DNA from: Pseudoalteromonas undina
Lineage (GTDB): Bacteria; Pseudomonadota; Gammaproteobacteria; Enterobacterales; Alteromonadaceae
NCBI RefSeq assembly: GCF_000238275.3
Contig: NZ_AHCF03000003.1
Location: 744,001 to 808,000, forward strand
Direction: 5' to 3'
Length of the DNA: 64,000 nt
Part shown: positions 1 through 9,298 of the stretch, piece by piece
Layout of the letters: every line of letters begins with the position of its first letter
How positions within the stretch are numbered: the stretch's first letter is position 1
Made by a program: the position numbers and the translations under genes
The notes under the pieces: generated by a model
What the model was told of the DNA's origin: nothing
Database searches by the model: none
What the model saw: only the letters and a program-made list of their open reading frames with translations

Positions 1-1
1 T

Positions 2-286
2 TTATTTGATAACCAACATAAACACATAGATAAAGAGTTCAAAAAAGCAGAACATAAAGCATTGATTACAAGAAATTGTGGTGAAAGCAATGTGCAATTT
101 CCTGTTGATAGTTCAATTGGTGCTGCATCATTCATTGCTGCAAATATTTTAGACAGCGAGTATTCAGATAAAAAAAATGCTTACATATATTTTAAAACTC
201 TAGGAAAAAAAGCAGCAGAACATAAAAATAAGCCGTTGCAACGTTCACCTTATTGCCCAGCTTGTAGGGTGAAAAAAAATGAGTGA
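2..286 (+). CDS. C-terminal fragment of probable Cap2-like E1/E2 protein (CBASS), truncated by window edge
   Basis: An open frame enters from the left edge and stops at 284-286; no true start is visible, so only about 94 C-terminal residues are present. The fragment is too short to assign alone. It ends with a CPAC motif (CxxC) just before the stop, which would suit the zinc-binding cysteine pair of E1-like (ThiF/MoeB-type) enzymes. The assignment rests mainly on context: it overlaps by 8 bases a JAMM peptidase gene that is itself overlapped by a Cap15-like gene, the arrangement of a type II CBASS operon. In such systems Cap2 conjugates the cyclase C-terminus to targets. It could instead be another ubiquitin-like E1. 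The upstream CD-NTase would lie outside the window. Confidence 0.5.
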   Translation, partial: LFDNQHKHIDKEFKKAEHKALITRNCGESNVQFPVDSSIGAASFIAANILDSEYSDKKNAYIYFKTLGKKAAEHKNKPLQRSPYCPACRVKKNE

Positions 287-716
287 GGTGATTAAAGTCC
301 ATTTTGATCCAAAAGTAGTATCTTTAATAATGGATTATTCTAGGCAAAGAAATGAGGCTGGAGGCTTGCTACTTGGACATAGGTACATCAAAGAAGGATC
401 AGTTGAGTACGAAATAATTAAAATCACAACCCCTTCTTTTATGGATATTAGGGCGCGTGCTTTATTTCAAAGAAGAGATAAGAGTCATTTAGAACAAGCT
501 GTACAATTCCACAGGGATACCAATGGTTATGGAGATTACCTTGGGGAGTGGCATACCCACCCTGGTGGAGCATCAATAAAACCATCTATAAAGGATTTGT
601 TAGCCTTTAGAAGCTCACAAAAGCTAACAAAAACTCCACTAATCTATGTCATAGCTAATTCATACAAGCTAAACACTTATACGTCAGGGGGTAATGATGT
701 GGTCTCTTATTATTAG
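279..716 (+). CDS. JAMM/MPN-family isopeptidase, Cap3-like (type II CBASS)
   Basis: A 145-aa single-domain Mov34/MPN/JAMM metalloprotease. The metal site reads GEWHTHPGG, then PSIKD: His-x-His followed by Ser-x-x-Asp, with an upstream catalytic Glu expected in the N-terminal part (NEAGGLLLGH). Family members remove ubiquitin-like or substrate conjugates; in type II CBASS, Cap3 cleaves the cyclase-target bond made by Cap2. The start overlaps the preceding stop by 8 bases and the end overlaps the next gene by 23 bases, so the three genes look translationally coupled. The spacer between the second His and the Ser is 8 residues, where the common JAMM pattern has 7. A stand-alone deubiquitinase-like role (Bil-type system) is an alternative, but the Cap15-like neighbour favours CBASS. 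Confidence 0.8.
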   Translation: MSEVIKVHFDPKVVSLIMDYSRQRNEAGGLLLGHRYIKEGSVEYEIIKITTPSFMDIRARALFQRRDKSHLEQAVQFHRDTNGYGDYLGEWHTHPGGASIKPSIKDLLAFRSSQKLTKTPLIYVIANSYKLNTYTSGGNDVVSYY

Positions 717-1305
717 TAAATATGGCAGTACTGTACAAAAGTTTATAATTTTATCCTTAATATCACTTGGCTTTTTAGTCGCCACGTTAGGATTACAATA
801 TACATCTGTAAGGTATGTAGTGGTGCCTATTGTAATTTTAATTTTTTTATTCAACCTGAAACTTTGGGAATATGTTTGGAAAATATCTTTGATACAAAAG
901 CATTTTTGTCCAAATCTAAGTGGTAAGTGGAAAGGCACTTTAAAAGCTAGATATAAATTACCTGACGATGATGAAGTTCAAGAAAAGCATGTTCGTGTTG
1001 ACTTCGATATCAAAATGTCTTTTTTAACTTTTAAAATGACAGGAGTAAGTGAGAATAACTATATGAAAAGTGAGGTGCTCTCTTCTTGGCTAAAAACTGA
1101 AGAGGGTAATCTTTACCTTTACTATAATTATAAGGTTTGTGTTAAAGATCCACTTCCAACAGATGAACAGTTTTTTCATGGTTCGGCCAGGCTAGAGTTG
1201 CTTTGGAATGACTATGAATATCATTTTGAAGGTAACTATTGGACTAACAGGAAATGGAATATTGGTGGGCAAACAGCAGGGCACATTAAGTTAGATCGAC
1301 TTTAA
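694..1305 (+). CDS. 2TM plus beta-strand-rich effector, Cap15-like (CBASS)
   Basis: A 203-aa protein with two hydrophobic membrane segments (about residues 17-37 and 40-58) followed by a soluble beta-rich domain of about 130 residues. The domain opens with LSGKWKGTL and closes with EGNYWTNRKW and a Gly-rich TAGHIKL strand. This is the pattern of the SMODS-associating 2TM beta-strand-rich effector (S-2TMbeta, Cap15), whose beta-barrel binds a cyclic nucleotide and whose membrane part disrupts the inner membrane to cause cell death. The ATG at 694 lies 3 bases after a GGGGG stretch and overlaps the JAMM gene; a second ATG at 697 is equally placed. It is the last gene of the island. Assignment is from architecture and recognisable motifs, not a search. 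Confidence 0.75.
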   Translation: MMWSLIISKYGSTVQKFIILSLISLGFLVATLGLQYTSVRYVVVPIVILIFLFNLKLWEYVWKISLIQKHFCPNLSGKWKGTLKARYKLPDDDEVQEKHVRVDFDIKMSFLTFKMTGVSENNYMKSEVLSSWLKTEEGNLYLYYNYKVCVKDPLPTDEQFFHGSARLELLWNDYEYHFEGNYWTNRKWNIGGQTAGHIKLDRL

Positions 1306-1838
1306 AGCGTAAAGAGGGTTAATCGAGGGCGTTCAGAATTCTGAACGTGCTCTTTCTCTAAGCTGTTTATACAGAGCTGGGAAGTCCAAGCTTAAGGATT
1401 TCTGAGTTTAAGCCAAATGGGCAGTATATTGCACTGTTATTACCTTCCTAACTATTTTTATCTTTTTCTACTTTTGGTGCTGAGTAATCTTTTATGTACT
1501 CTTTTATTAAAGGAGTCTCATTACACAAAACTTTATTTGGTAACTTTATGCCATTATAAGCTTCAATATTATGTCAACTTACACTTCACTTGTGCCGTAG
1601 TAGCTCAATGAAATCGAATGTGGTTATGCCAACTTATACTTCAAACAACATTGGGTGTATTAAAATTCCATTTATCTATTTTCTAATATTTTATTTTGTT
1701 ATTCGTACGCCAATTCTAGCTTTTACGCACTTAGCTAATTTTTTGTCATTATAGACAATAGCTAACGGGTAAGTAATAATTAAAACTCGTGATTATACTA
1801 TACACCGCAGGTGTTCAATAAAGCTATAAAGGGTCAAT
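1306..1838. other. gene-free stretch between defence island and core genes
   Basis: About 530 bases without a convincing gene. It holds the stem-loop at 1327-1362, and a 29-codon open stretch at 1362-1451 with no start codon whose translation (ending ISEFKPNGQYIALLLPS) looks like the tail of a decayed gene. It also has an imperfect direct repeat (1569-1586 and 1626-1643, both close to atgycaacttayacttca), and AT-rich DNA from 1640 that should contain the promoter of the next gene. An open frame at 1417-1611 would encode a hydrophobic, Leu/Tyr/Cys-rich peptide; it has no ribosome-binding site and is probably not real. Confidence 0.5.
1327..1362 (+). terminator. stem-loop after the CBASS-like genes
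   Basis: A perfect 16-base palindrome (gttcagaattctgaac), extended by one more C-G pair and partly by GAG/CTC, followed by a short T/C-rich run (tctttctct). It sits about 25 bases after the stop of the Cap15-like gene, so it is a plausible but weak intrinsic terminator. The palindrome has almost no loop, so it could instead be a protein-binding site. Confidence 0.4.
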
Positions 1839-4595
1839 ATGGCATCTCAGAGGAATAAATGGGCGCTGGCAATATTACTCGGGCTTATTGGAGGTTGCGC
1901 TAACCTTCTACCTCTGTATTTTTTTGATAGCTCTGAATTTTTATTTGGTCAGACGTTTGTAATACTTAGCCTAGTGTTTGCAGGGCTTCGTTATTCTCTT
2001 CTTAGTTTAGCGATTGTAACTGGTTTTTTATTTTATCGCTGGGGGCATAGCTGGACCAGTGTTGTTTATGTACTTGAGCTATTTTGGCTTTATGTCTTTT
2101 GTTTAAAGCGTTCTAAGCCAATACTTCCTTTAGGCGCCGTATTTTGGTTTTTAGTGGGCTTACCACTGGTGTGGGTTTTGGGTCACTTTGTTATAGGCCT
2201 GCCTTGGCTCACACTTGTTGTGGCTGCCTCAAAATACTTAATCAATGCTATGATAGCGTTGGCTTTGGTCGACTTGGTGAGTATATTTGTCCCCCATGCA
2301 AGCCGAGCTTATCAAGGGCAGCCTTTGGCCCGAATATTAAGCTATGTTGTAAGTATAATTATTGTTTTGGTGGTTTTGATCACCAGCGTTTTTTTGGTTA
2401 ATCAGCATTATTCGCGCTTAGAATACGAAGTAAACACTCAACTTAAAGAAAAATCTCGTTCGATCAGTGCCCAGCTGAGTGATTATTTATTGTTTCATAA
2501 AAGTGCCATGGTAATAACCAGTGATGCAATAAGTGCTGGGGCATCTATACAACAGCAGTTAGAGCGACTAATGGAGTTATATCCTGGCTTTGTAACTAGC
2601 CTATATGCCAGCTCTGAAGGTTATGTCGAGAAAAGTATACCGAGTGAATTGCTCAGTGGTTTGAGTCAGAGTCAGCGTTATGTTGATGATCGTCCTTATT
2701 TTGCTCAAGCTCAGCAGTTCCCGTTGGGCTACATCAGTGGTGTTTTTCAAGGCAGAGGATTAGGCGATCAACCCATTGTAGCGCTTTCCGCCCCGATTTA
2801 TAAAAATGATGAGTTTTATGGGGTCGTTGAGGGATCACTTAAGCTAGATCAATTAGAGCGGTTTATACCAAATTTATTTGAATATAATGGGGATTTACTT
2901 GTTCTAGATGCAGATAAAAAAGTGGTATTTAGTTCGTTAAGCCAGTTTGCTGCGCTCAGTGATTTTAAGCAGCAGGAACTTAGTCTTCAAAGCCTCAGTG
3001 GCAATCAACTTTTTCGCTCAAATGATAACGAGATGTACCATACAAATCAGTATGTTGACGACAACACAGGTTGGCAGGTTATATCGTTATATAATCGTAA
3101 ACATTTAACTATGGTGGTAGTGGCTGCATGGTTGCCTACTATGTTATTAGGATTATGCTCTATTGCACTAGTGGTTTTATTTATTCATAAATTTACCCAT
3201 TTGTTGGTTAAACCCATCATAGAGCTCACTCATTTAATTAATAGCTTTAGTAAAACTAAAAAACACGTATTTAATACAGATTCTAGTTGGTATGAAGTGC
3301 TGCAACTACAGCAACAATTTGAAATGTTGGGCAATGCACTACAACACTCAATTAAAAGTTTGCAAGCTTCTAATGTAAAAAATGAAGATCTCAATAAACA
3401 GCTTAGTCATTTTAATCAGCAATTAGAAGAGAAAGTCGCAGAGCAAACAACTGAATTAACACAAGCAGTTAAACTCGCCAATGAAGCAAATATTGCTAAG
3501 TCACAATTTTTAGCAAACATGAGTCACGAACTTCGAACACCTATGAATGGCATATTAGGTATGGGAGAGGTTTTGCTTCGAGATCAGTCCTTAAGTACCG
3601 AACAAAAAGAGTTGTTAATCACACAACAAAAAAGTGCAAAAAACTTGCTTAATATTCTTAACGATATTTTAGATTTTTCTAAAATTGAAGCAAATGCCAT
3701 GGAGCTAAATATTAAGCCTACACAGCTAACTCCATTTATCGAAAATATACGTTCTTTATTTTCCTCTATTGTTGCTGCCAAAGAGGTAGAATTTACGGTT
3801 ATTCAATCTAAGAATTTGCCACAGTGTATTAGTGTTGATGAATTACGCTTAAATCAGGTGATCATTAATTTACTCTCTAATGCGTATAAATTTACGCAGC
3901 AAGGCTTTGTGAATTTGTCGTTTGATTATCACGATAATAAGCTTCAAGTTAGCGTTGAAGATAGTGGCATTGGTATTGCGAAGGCACAGCAATCACTGTT
4001 ATTTAGCGAATTTACTCAAGCTGATGTGGGCGTTGCTCGTAAATATGGGGGAACAGGGCTCGGGTTGGCTATTTCTCAAAAGCTGATAAAAATGATGGGC
4101 GGTGAAATTCAGTTAAACAGCGAAGAGGGTAAAGGTAGTACGTTTGCGTTTAGTATTAGTGCACCAGAGTCAGCAGACGCTCCCTCAACCTTACCTAAAA
4201 AAGCAGCTTTGCAACCAAATCTGCTGGGTAAGCACATACTGTTGGTAGAAGATAATGCGATAAATCGGCAGGTTATTTCAAAAATGTTGGAGCCGACTAA
4301 AGCTGTGGTTGTTATGGCCGAGGATGGTATTAAGGCTCTTGATGTATTAAAAGAGCAATCGTTTGATTTGATTTTAATGGATTGCCAAATGCCTAACATG
4401 GATGGTTATGAATGCACACGTACAATTAGAGTTATGGAACTTAAAACAGGTTGGCGAGTGCCTATAGTAGCGATTACGGCTAATGCCTATGAAGAAGATA
4501 AACAGCGATGCTTAATAGCCGGTATGGATGACTTTATTGCCAAACCAATTAATAGTGATGATTTATACACTGTGATTGGTAATATACTCAGTTGA
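1839..4595 (+). CDS. membrane-bound hybrid sensor histidine kinase with receiver domain
   Basis: 918 aa. The N-terminus has several membrane helices (about residues 8-160, MASE1-like), another at about 168-195, an extracytoplasmic sensor region (about 200-420, Cache-like), and a final helix near 430-450. A HAMP-like linker and a coiled coil (about 510-550) lead to the HisKA domain with phospho-acceptor His563 in [10 protein letters not shown]. The HATPase domain shows N (NLLSNAYKF), G1 (DSGIGIA) and G2 (GGTGLGLA) boxes. The C-terminal receiver has LVEDN and phospho-acceptor Asp848 in LMDCQMP, and Lys in FIAKPIN. There is no Hpt domain, so phosphate must pass to a separate Hpt protein or regulator. 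The ATG follows AAAGGG at a good distance. No partner regulator lies nearby and the signal is unknown. Confidence 0.92.
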   Translation: MASQRNKWALAILLGLIGGCANLLPLYFFDSSEFLFGQTFVILSLVFAGLRYSLLSLAIVTGFLFYRWGHSWTSVVYVLELFWLYVFCLKRSKPILPLGAVFWFLVGLPLVWVLGHFVIGLPWLTLVVAASKYLINAMIALALVDLVSIFVPHASRAYQGQPLARILSYVVSIIIVLVVLITSVFLVNQHYSRLEYEVNTQLKEKSRSISAQLSDYLLFHKSAMVITSDAISAGASIQQQLERLMELYPGFVTSLYASSEGYVEKSIPSELLSGLSQSQRYVDDRPYFAQAQQFPLGYISGVFQGRGLGDQPIVALSAPIYKNDEFYGVVEGSLKLDQLERFIPNLFEYNGDLLVLDADKKVVFSSLSQFAALSDFKQQELSLQSLSGNQLFRSNDNEMYHTNQYVDDNTGWQVISLYNRKHLTMVVVAAWLPTMLLGLCSIALVVLFIHKFTHLLVKPIIELTHLINSFSKTKKHVFNTDSSWYEVLQLQQQFEMLGNALQHSIKSLQASNVKNEDLNKQLSHFNQQLEEKVAEQTTELTQAVKLANEANIAKSQFLANMSHELRTPMNGILGMGEVLLRDQSLSTEQKELLITQQKSAKNLLNILNDILDFSKIEANAMELNIKPTQLTPFIENIRSLFSSIVAAKEVEFTVIQSKNLPQCISVDELRLNQVIINLLSNAYKFTQQGFVNLSFDYHDNKLQVSVEDSGIGIAKAQQSLLFSEFTQADVGVARKYGGTGLGLAISQKLIKMMGGEIQLNSEEGKGSTFAFSISAPESADAPSTLPKKAALQPNLLGKHILLVEDNAINRQVISKMLEPTKAVVVMAEDGIKALDVLKEQSFDLILMDCQMPNMDGYECTRTIRVMELKTGWRVPIVAITANAYEEDKQRCLIAGMDDFIAKPINSDDLYTVIGNILS

Positions 4596-4708
4596 TAATG
4601 GTTCAACAGGCAAAAGCTTACACCGTGCCTGAGAGTATCCGCTTGCCAAATGGTTAAATGTATCTAATTAGTTTTATGAGCAGAAAAATAAGATAATAGA
4701 ATGGGGAT

Positions 4709-4750
4709 TAGCCTGAGTAAACTAATGGAAAGTCGATGCTACTCAGGCTA
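4709..4750. other. inverted repeat between convergent genes
   Basis: An 11-base perfect inverted repeat (tagcctgagta / tactcaggcta) with a 20-base spacer lies between the end of the histidine kinase and the end of the convergent sugar transporter. Neither side has a T-run, so it is a weak terminator candidate for either direction; it might protect mRNA 3' ends. Confidence 0.4.
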
Positions 4751-4755
4751 AATAA

Positions 4756-6180
4756 TTACATTGACTCTAATTTCATACCGCGTGTTTCTTTGATGTATTT
4801 GACCACAAAAAATACACTAATAAATGCCGATAAGGCATAAAAGCCATAAGCGCCAGCTAAACCAATACTGCCGAGCATAATCGGGAAGGTCATAGTAATA
4901 GCAAAGTTAGCTATCCATTGCGCGCTAGCTGCAACAGCAAGGGCCGCACCGCGAATACGGTTATTAAACATTTCGCCAAGTAGCACCCACACTATAGGGC
5001 CCCAACTTAAGCCAAAAAATACCACAAACAAATTAGCCATTATTAATGCAAAGGTACCCATATTTTCGCTAAGTGCTAACTTGCCTGCTTCATCAAGTCC
5101 AGCGCTACCAAAGGTGTAAGTAAGTGCACTTAAACTAATAAACATACCTAAGCTACCTACCAATAATAGTGGCTTGCGGCCTACTTTATCGACTAAGGCA
5201 ATAGCAATAAAGGTAGATAAAATATTGGTGGTGCCGGCAAGTACATTAATAAACAGTGATTGTGATTCATCAAAGCCGGCGGCTTGCCATAGCTCTGAAC
5301 CGTAATAAAATACCACGTTAATACCAACAAATTGTTGGAAAACAGATAAAGCTACACCCACCCAAACAATAGGGTGTACTTTTTTACTGCCATCAATAAA
5401 TAAGTCGCGAATACTTGGCTTTTTATCACTTTGCAGAGACTGCTTCACGTCACTGATTTGTGTATCTGCATTATCATTTGAGATTTTGTTAAATACAGTT
5501 TTAGCGTGTTTAAGTTTACCTTGTGCAACTAGGTAACGCGGTGATTCAGGAATAAACAGTACACCAATTAAAAATAAGCCTGCAGGAACAAGTTCAGCCC
5601 AAAACATCCAGCGCCACGCGGCTAAATCTAACATTAAAATACCCTCGGCACCGCCAGCAGCGTTAGCAATTAGGTAGTTACTTAAAAAAGCTGCAAATAA
5701 ACCAAGAACTATAGCGAGTTGTTGCAGTGTAGCTAAGCGACCACGTAGACTCGCAGGAGCAACTTCTGCTATATAAGCAGGCGCTAAAACCGAGGCTGCA
5801 CCTATACCTAACCCACCAAACAAGCGGTAAAAAATAAACTCAGCAGAACTATCTGCAATGCCAGAGCCAAAAGCGCTGACTGCAAATATAATGGCAGTGA
5901 CAATCATAATAGCGCGACGGCCAAACTTGTCAGCTAATGGGCCAGCGGCGAATGCCCCTAATGCACAGCCTAATAATACAGATGCAACATTAAAACCAGT
6001 TGCAACACTGCTTGAATTAAATGTATTACCCAATGCCGATACGGTGCCATTTATAACGCCTGAATCAAAACCAAATAAAAAGCCACCAATAGCGGCAACG
6101 GCCGATATAAAAATAACATAAAAAAGCGAGCACTTAGTCTGTGCGCTATGCTCACCTTTAGTTGCATGCTGTGTCGTCAT
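4756..6180 (-). CDS. MFS sugar porter (sugar:H+ symporter family)
   Basis: About 474 aa with twelve hydrophobic segments typical of the major facilitator superfamily. Sugar-porter signatures are present: the GFLFGFDSGVING stretch in helix 1, DKFGRR after helix 2, the PESPRYLV motif before the central loop, and DKVGRKPLL after helix 8. This places it near XylE/GalP-type transporters that bring hexoses or pentoses across the inner membrane with protons. The exact sugar cannot be read from sequence. A TTG nine bases upstream is also in frame, but the AGGA at a 9-base distance supports the ATG at 6180. It is a single gene facing away from the nuclease gene at 6375, with a roughly 190-base shared upstream region; no sugar-metabolism genes are adjacent. 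Confidence 0.9.
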   Translation of the reverse strand: MTTQHATKGEHSAQTKCSLFYVIFISAVAAIGGFLFGFDSGVINGTVSALGNTFNSSSVATGFNVASVLLGCALGAFAAGPLADKFGRRAIMIVTAIIFAVSAFGSGIADSSAEFIFYRLFGGLGIGAASVLAPAYIAEVAPASLRGRLATLQQLAIVLGLFAAFLSNYLIANAAGGAEGILMLDLAAWRWMFWAELVPAGLFLIGVLFIPESPRYLVAQGKLKHAKTVFNKISNDNADTQISDVKQSLQSDKKPSIRDLFIDGSKKVHPIVWVGVALSVFQQFVGINVVFYYGSELWQAAGFDESQSLFINVLAGTTNILSTFIAIALVDKVGRKPLLLVGSLGMFISLSALTYTFGSAGLDEAGKLALSENMGTFALIMANLFVVFFGLSWGPIVWVLLGEMFNNRIRGAALAVAASAQWIANFAITMTFPIMLGSIGLAGAYGFYALSAFISVFFVVKYIKETRGMKLESM

Positions 6181-6374
6181 GTTGTTCAATCCTAATTTTT
6201 ATTATGTGTAATGTAGTTAAAGTGCCACTAATAATTTGCGGGCAACCTTAGCACAGAGTAATCACGCTAAAAAAGATATTTCAATAGTAATACGTATGCA
6301 TAAAAAAATTTTATTGGGTTGATAAAAATAATGAGATGCTGGATACTGTTTTTATATACAGTGTGGGCGGTTTT

Positions 6375-8531
6375 ATGAAAAAAGAGTTACCAGCGAAATA
6401 TTATTTGGCACATTTTAGAGAGCTATTAACTTTTGTGAGCGAGAAATGCATGCATTTACTCGAGCAAAAGCATATTTCATTTATTAGTAAAATAAACACG
6501 CTCGACGAGCAGAGCCAGTGTATGTTGGCGCGCATTTATTCTCGTAAGCCTTATTTAGTTCAAACCCAATCATTAAACTACAAAGAAATTAGCTCGCCAT
6601 ACCAAGCACTTTTTAAATTAAAAGCGGCAAAGTTAATTGTAGAACCCTCTGATAAAGATCATAAGCAACTACTAAGTCACCTAACAAAACCGGCCTTAAT
6701 AGAGCTGCTAGAAAAGCAAGAACAAACGCCATTATTTAAAAAAAGCGCTGCTAAAAGTAACTTAGTTGAAATAGCTATTTCATTCTTTGAATCTAAGCCA
6801 GAGTGTCTTGCACACTTATATAATCAGTACGTGATAAATAATAGAGAAGAGTATTACGAGTATTTTGAATTTTTATACATTGGCAGGCTCAGTGCAGGCG
6901 ATATTAATCATCAAAATCGATTTGTACTAAGAGATTTAGGCGTAACACCTGTTAGGCAAGAGCATAATGAAAGCTTATCGCGCTTTGATTCAATAAAAGA
7001 AGCGCAGTCTAACTATGCATTAAACCGTTTGCGACTAACGCTTAAAAATACAAAAGATGACAATGAAAGAGAGGAACTAGCAAAGCAGCTAATAAATAAA
7101 GTAGCAGTAGGGGTTATTGCACAAGAGTTAAAAAACAAGTTACTGGTTATACTTTTTAAGCAACTAAAAACAACTAACCCAACACTTGCGTTTGATTTAC
7201 TTAACGCCTGCGAAGACGATGCACAAGCCCTCGAGATTCAAATAAGGGAGCAATATCGACAGGGCAATAAGCAATGGGTAAAAGCGCAGCTTGAGCAAAT
7301 TATAGAAAATCCGCTTAGTGATGAGTTACTGTATTTCGCAGATGACTTTTTAATGCGTAAATTTAACAAGCAAACCCGTTCGCGGCTCAGTGAAATGTTA
7401 GCCAGTACACGCTGCATTATAGAAGTTGATGAACTTTACCGAGGCGATGTTGAGTTAGGTGTAAGCGATCACTACACTCGTCAAGGTAAACAGGTTTTTT
7501 ATACTGAGAATACCTTGTGGCAAAGCTTATTTACACTGGTTTTTTGGCAAGAGCTGTTTATTGAAACTCCGACGCCTCCTTGTAATGAATTTGATATTTT
7601 CCCGCAAGCGTTAAAAACAGACTCCTTTTACTTAAATCAATCCTCACAAATAGAAGCGCGGCTGGCTGCGTGTAATAGTACCCCCAAATTGCTGCGTTTA
7701 GTGTGTAACCATGCCGCGAAGTATTATGAGCAACCAAATGGCTTATTTAGGTGGCACCCAGATGTTTTAAAGCCAGTAGAGATGCTTATATTAAATAGCC
7801 CAATAACGGCTTTACTTCAGCATTTAAAAAATATGGCAAAGAACTACCGACAATTAAAAGATGGTTACCCCGATTTAATGGTTGTTGATAACAGCGCTGT
7901 TCATTTTGAAGAGGTTAAAGCGCCAGGCGATAAGCTTAAAAGAAACCAGTTAGTGAGTATCGATAATTTAAAAAGCTGTGGCTTTATCGTAAATATTGCA
8001 GCGGTAAACTGGTATGTAGATCCTAAGCGAATTTATAGTGTGGTAGATATTGAAACGACGGGGGGACTAAAAGGGGGGAACCGAATTACCGAAATTGGTA
8101 TTGTTAAAATACAGCAAGGCAACATCATTGATACATGGACTACGCTGATAAACCCAGAGCGGCCTATCCCTCGTTTTATTACTAAACTAACCGGTATTAA
8201 CGACGCCATGGTAAGTGATGCGCCTATATTTAGCGACATTGTTTCGACTTTATTAGATAAGCTTTCGGGTAGTATTTTTGTCGCTCACAATGTTAATTTT
8301 GATTATGGCTTTATTAAAAAAGAGCTTGAGGAGCTGGGAATCAACTTTAAAATGCCAAAACTATGTACCGTTGTTGAATCACGTAAAGCATTTAAGGGAT
8401 TAAAGTCGTATTCGCTCGGTAATTTATCGACACACTTTAATTTAGACTTAACTAACCATCACCGTGCATTAGACGATGCCAAAGCGGCCGCGCAGTTATT
8501 ATTACTGGTTCAGCAAACGGACAGTCAGTGA
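6375..8531 (+). CDS. FAN1-like VRR-NUC nuclease fused to DnaQ-like 3'-5' exonuclease
   Basis: 718 aa from the ATG at 6375; an in-frame ATG at 6336 would add 13 residues, but the GGGCGG just before 6375 fits better. The first ~490 residues are helical and resemble bacterial FAN1-type proteins. The VRR-NUC nuclease core follows: GYPDLM (Asp500), FEEVKAPGD (Glu513, Lys515) and a downstream Gln. From about residue 553 a complete DEDDh exonuclease domain of the DNA polymerase III epsilon type appears: DIETTG (Asp558, Glu560), HNVNFDYGF, and HHRALDDA near the C-terminus. FAN1 cuts DNA flaps and helps repair interstrand cross-links; the second domain would trim 3' ends. The two active sites look intact. 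The combination is unusual; a sequencing join is unlikely because the frame is continuous. Confidence 0.85.
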   Translation: MKKELPAKYYLAHFRELLTFVSEKCMHLLEQKHISFISKINTLDEQSQCMLARIYSRKPYLVQTQSLNYKEISSPYQALFKLKAAKLIVEPSDKDHKQLLSHLTKPALIELLEKQEQTPLFKKSAAKSNLVEIAISFFESKPECLAHLYNQYVINNREEYYEYFEFLYIGRLSAGDINHQNRFVLRDLGVTPVRQEHNESLSRFDSIKEAQSNYALNRLRLTLKNTKDDNEREELAKQLINKVAVGVIAQELKNKLLVILFKQLKTTNPTLAFDLLNACEDDAQALEIQIREQYRQGNKQWVKAQLEQIIENPLSDELLYFADDFLMRKFNKQTRSRLSEMLASTRCIIEVDELYRGDVELGVSDHYTRQGKQVFYTENTLWQSLFTLVFWQELFIETPTPPCNEFDIFPQALKTDSFYLNQSSQIEARLAACNSTPKLLRLVCNHAAKYYEQPNGLFRWHPDVLKPVEMLILNSPITALLQHLKNMAKNYRQLKDGYPDLMVVDNSAVHFEEVKAPGDKLKRNQLVSIDNLKSCGFIVNIAAVNWYVDPKRIYSVVDIETTGGLKGGNRITEIGIVKIQQGNIIDTWTTLINPERPIPRFITKLTGINDAMVSDAPIFSDIVSTLLDKLSGSIFVAHNVNFDYGFIKKELEELGINFKMPKLCTVVESRKAFKGLKSYSLGNLSTHFNLDLTNHHRALDDAKAAAQLLLLVQQTDSQ

Positions 8532-8768
8532 TAAATTTGAGCCAGTTAAATGTATTGTACTTAAAGTAGCTTGGGTATAAACACAGGGTATTAAAAAATT
8601 AGGTTTATCTATTTTTAAATGGGCGGTTAAAACTGCGCTTATAAAAATAATCGCTGTAAGCTTTGCAATCCCATGATAGTATTAAATTTATGTTAACAAC
8701 TTTTAAGGCGGGTGTTTTAAAAGTGGTGTATGTTTCTGGGCAAAAACAATAATAAATTAAGGATAATA

Positions 8769-9296
8769 ATGAATCATCGACAATTGAGTGCCACTTTGCT
8801 GGTATTGATGGCTTTAATAACTGGCTGTAATTCGTCACCAATAAGTCTTTACAGCGATAATACTATGAAGAAAAAAGAATATAATGGTGTTAAGGCATAC
8901 AGAAAAGGGGAGTTTGAAGAGGCTTTTAACTATTTAGAAGAGCCAGCTGCATTGGGTTATAAAAGTGCACAATACACCCTAGCGTTTATGTTTTTAAAAG
9001 GACAATATTTAGAGCAATCAACTAAGCTTGGTATGGGGTGGTTGGGGGTTGCTGCAGAAGCTGGCGTTGAAAATTGGTCACAACAATATGATACTTTTTA
9101 TGCCGCTGCGACAACAGAAGAGAAGCAAGAAATAGATGCAATTGTTGCCGTTTATATTGAACAATTTGGTGTTAAAGCTCAAAACATGACCTGCCGTAGG
9201 TCAACATCACCTAGGCGCACATTCGGCGAAATTAAAATTGATTGTAATAAACACGATGGTGTTGTCACTGTCCATGAAATACAAACAATAGAGTAA
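8769..9296 (+). CDS. small lipoprotein with Sel1/TPR-like repeats
   Basis: 175 aa. The start at 8769 follows AAGGAT at a good distance; an earlier in-frame ATG at 8730 would bury the signal peptide. Residues 1-20 form a lipoprotein signal ending in the lipobox LITGC, so the mature protein is probably anchored by its first Cys. The next part (YRKGEFEEAFNYLEEPAALGYKSAQYTLA) looks like one or two Sel1/TPR-like helical repeats, which bind proteins. The C-terminal 35 residues are basic with two Cys. The function is unknown. Confidence 0.75.
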   Translation: MNHRQLSATLLVLMALITGCNSSPISLYSDNTMKKKEYNGVKAYRKGEFEEAFNYLEEPAALGYKSAQYTLAFMFLKGQYLEQSTKLGMGWLGVAAEAGVENWSQQYDTFYAAATTEEKQEIDAIVAVYIEQFGVKAQNMTCRRSTSPRRTFGEIKIDCNKHDGVVTVHEIQTIE

Positions 9297-9298
9297 AG

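Noticed and set aside
1417..1611. Open frame for a 64-aa hydrophobic peptide
   Set aside because: No ribosome-binding site, odd composition (Leu, Tyr, Cys, His), and it overlaps a stretch that reads as a gene remnant in another frame.
4628..4640. CTGAGA string resembling part of a TPP riboswitch
   Set aside because: The other conserved parts of the TPP aptamer are absent, and it lies downstream of a gene on the plus strand, not before a thiamine gene.
5858..6121. 87-aa open frame opposite the sugar porter
   Set aside because: Antisense shadow of conserved membrane helices.
6336..6374. Upstream ATG for the FAN1-like nuclease
   Set aside because: No Shine-Dalgarno sequence before it and 13 extra hydrophobic residues; the ATG at 6375 is preferred.
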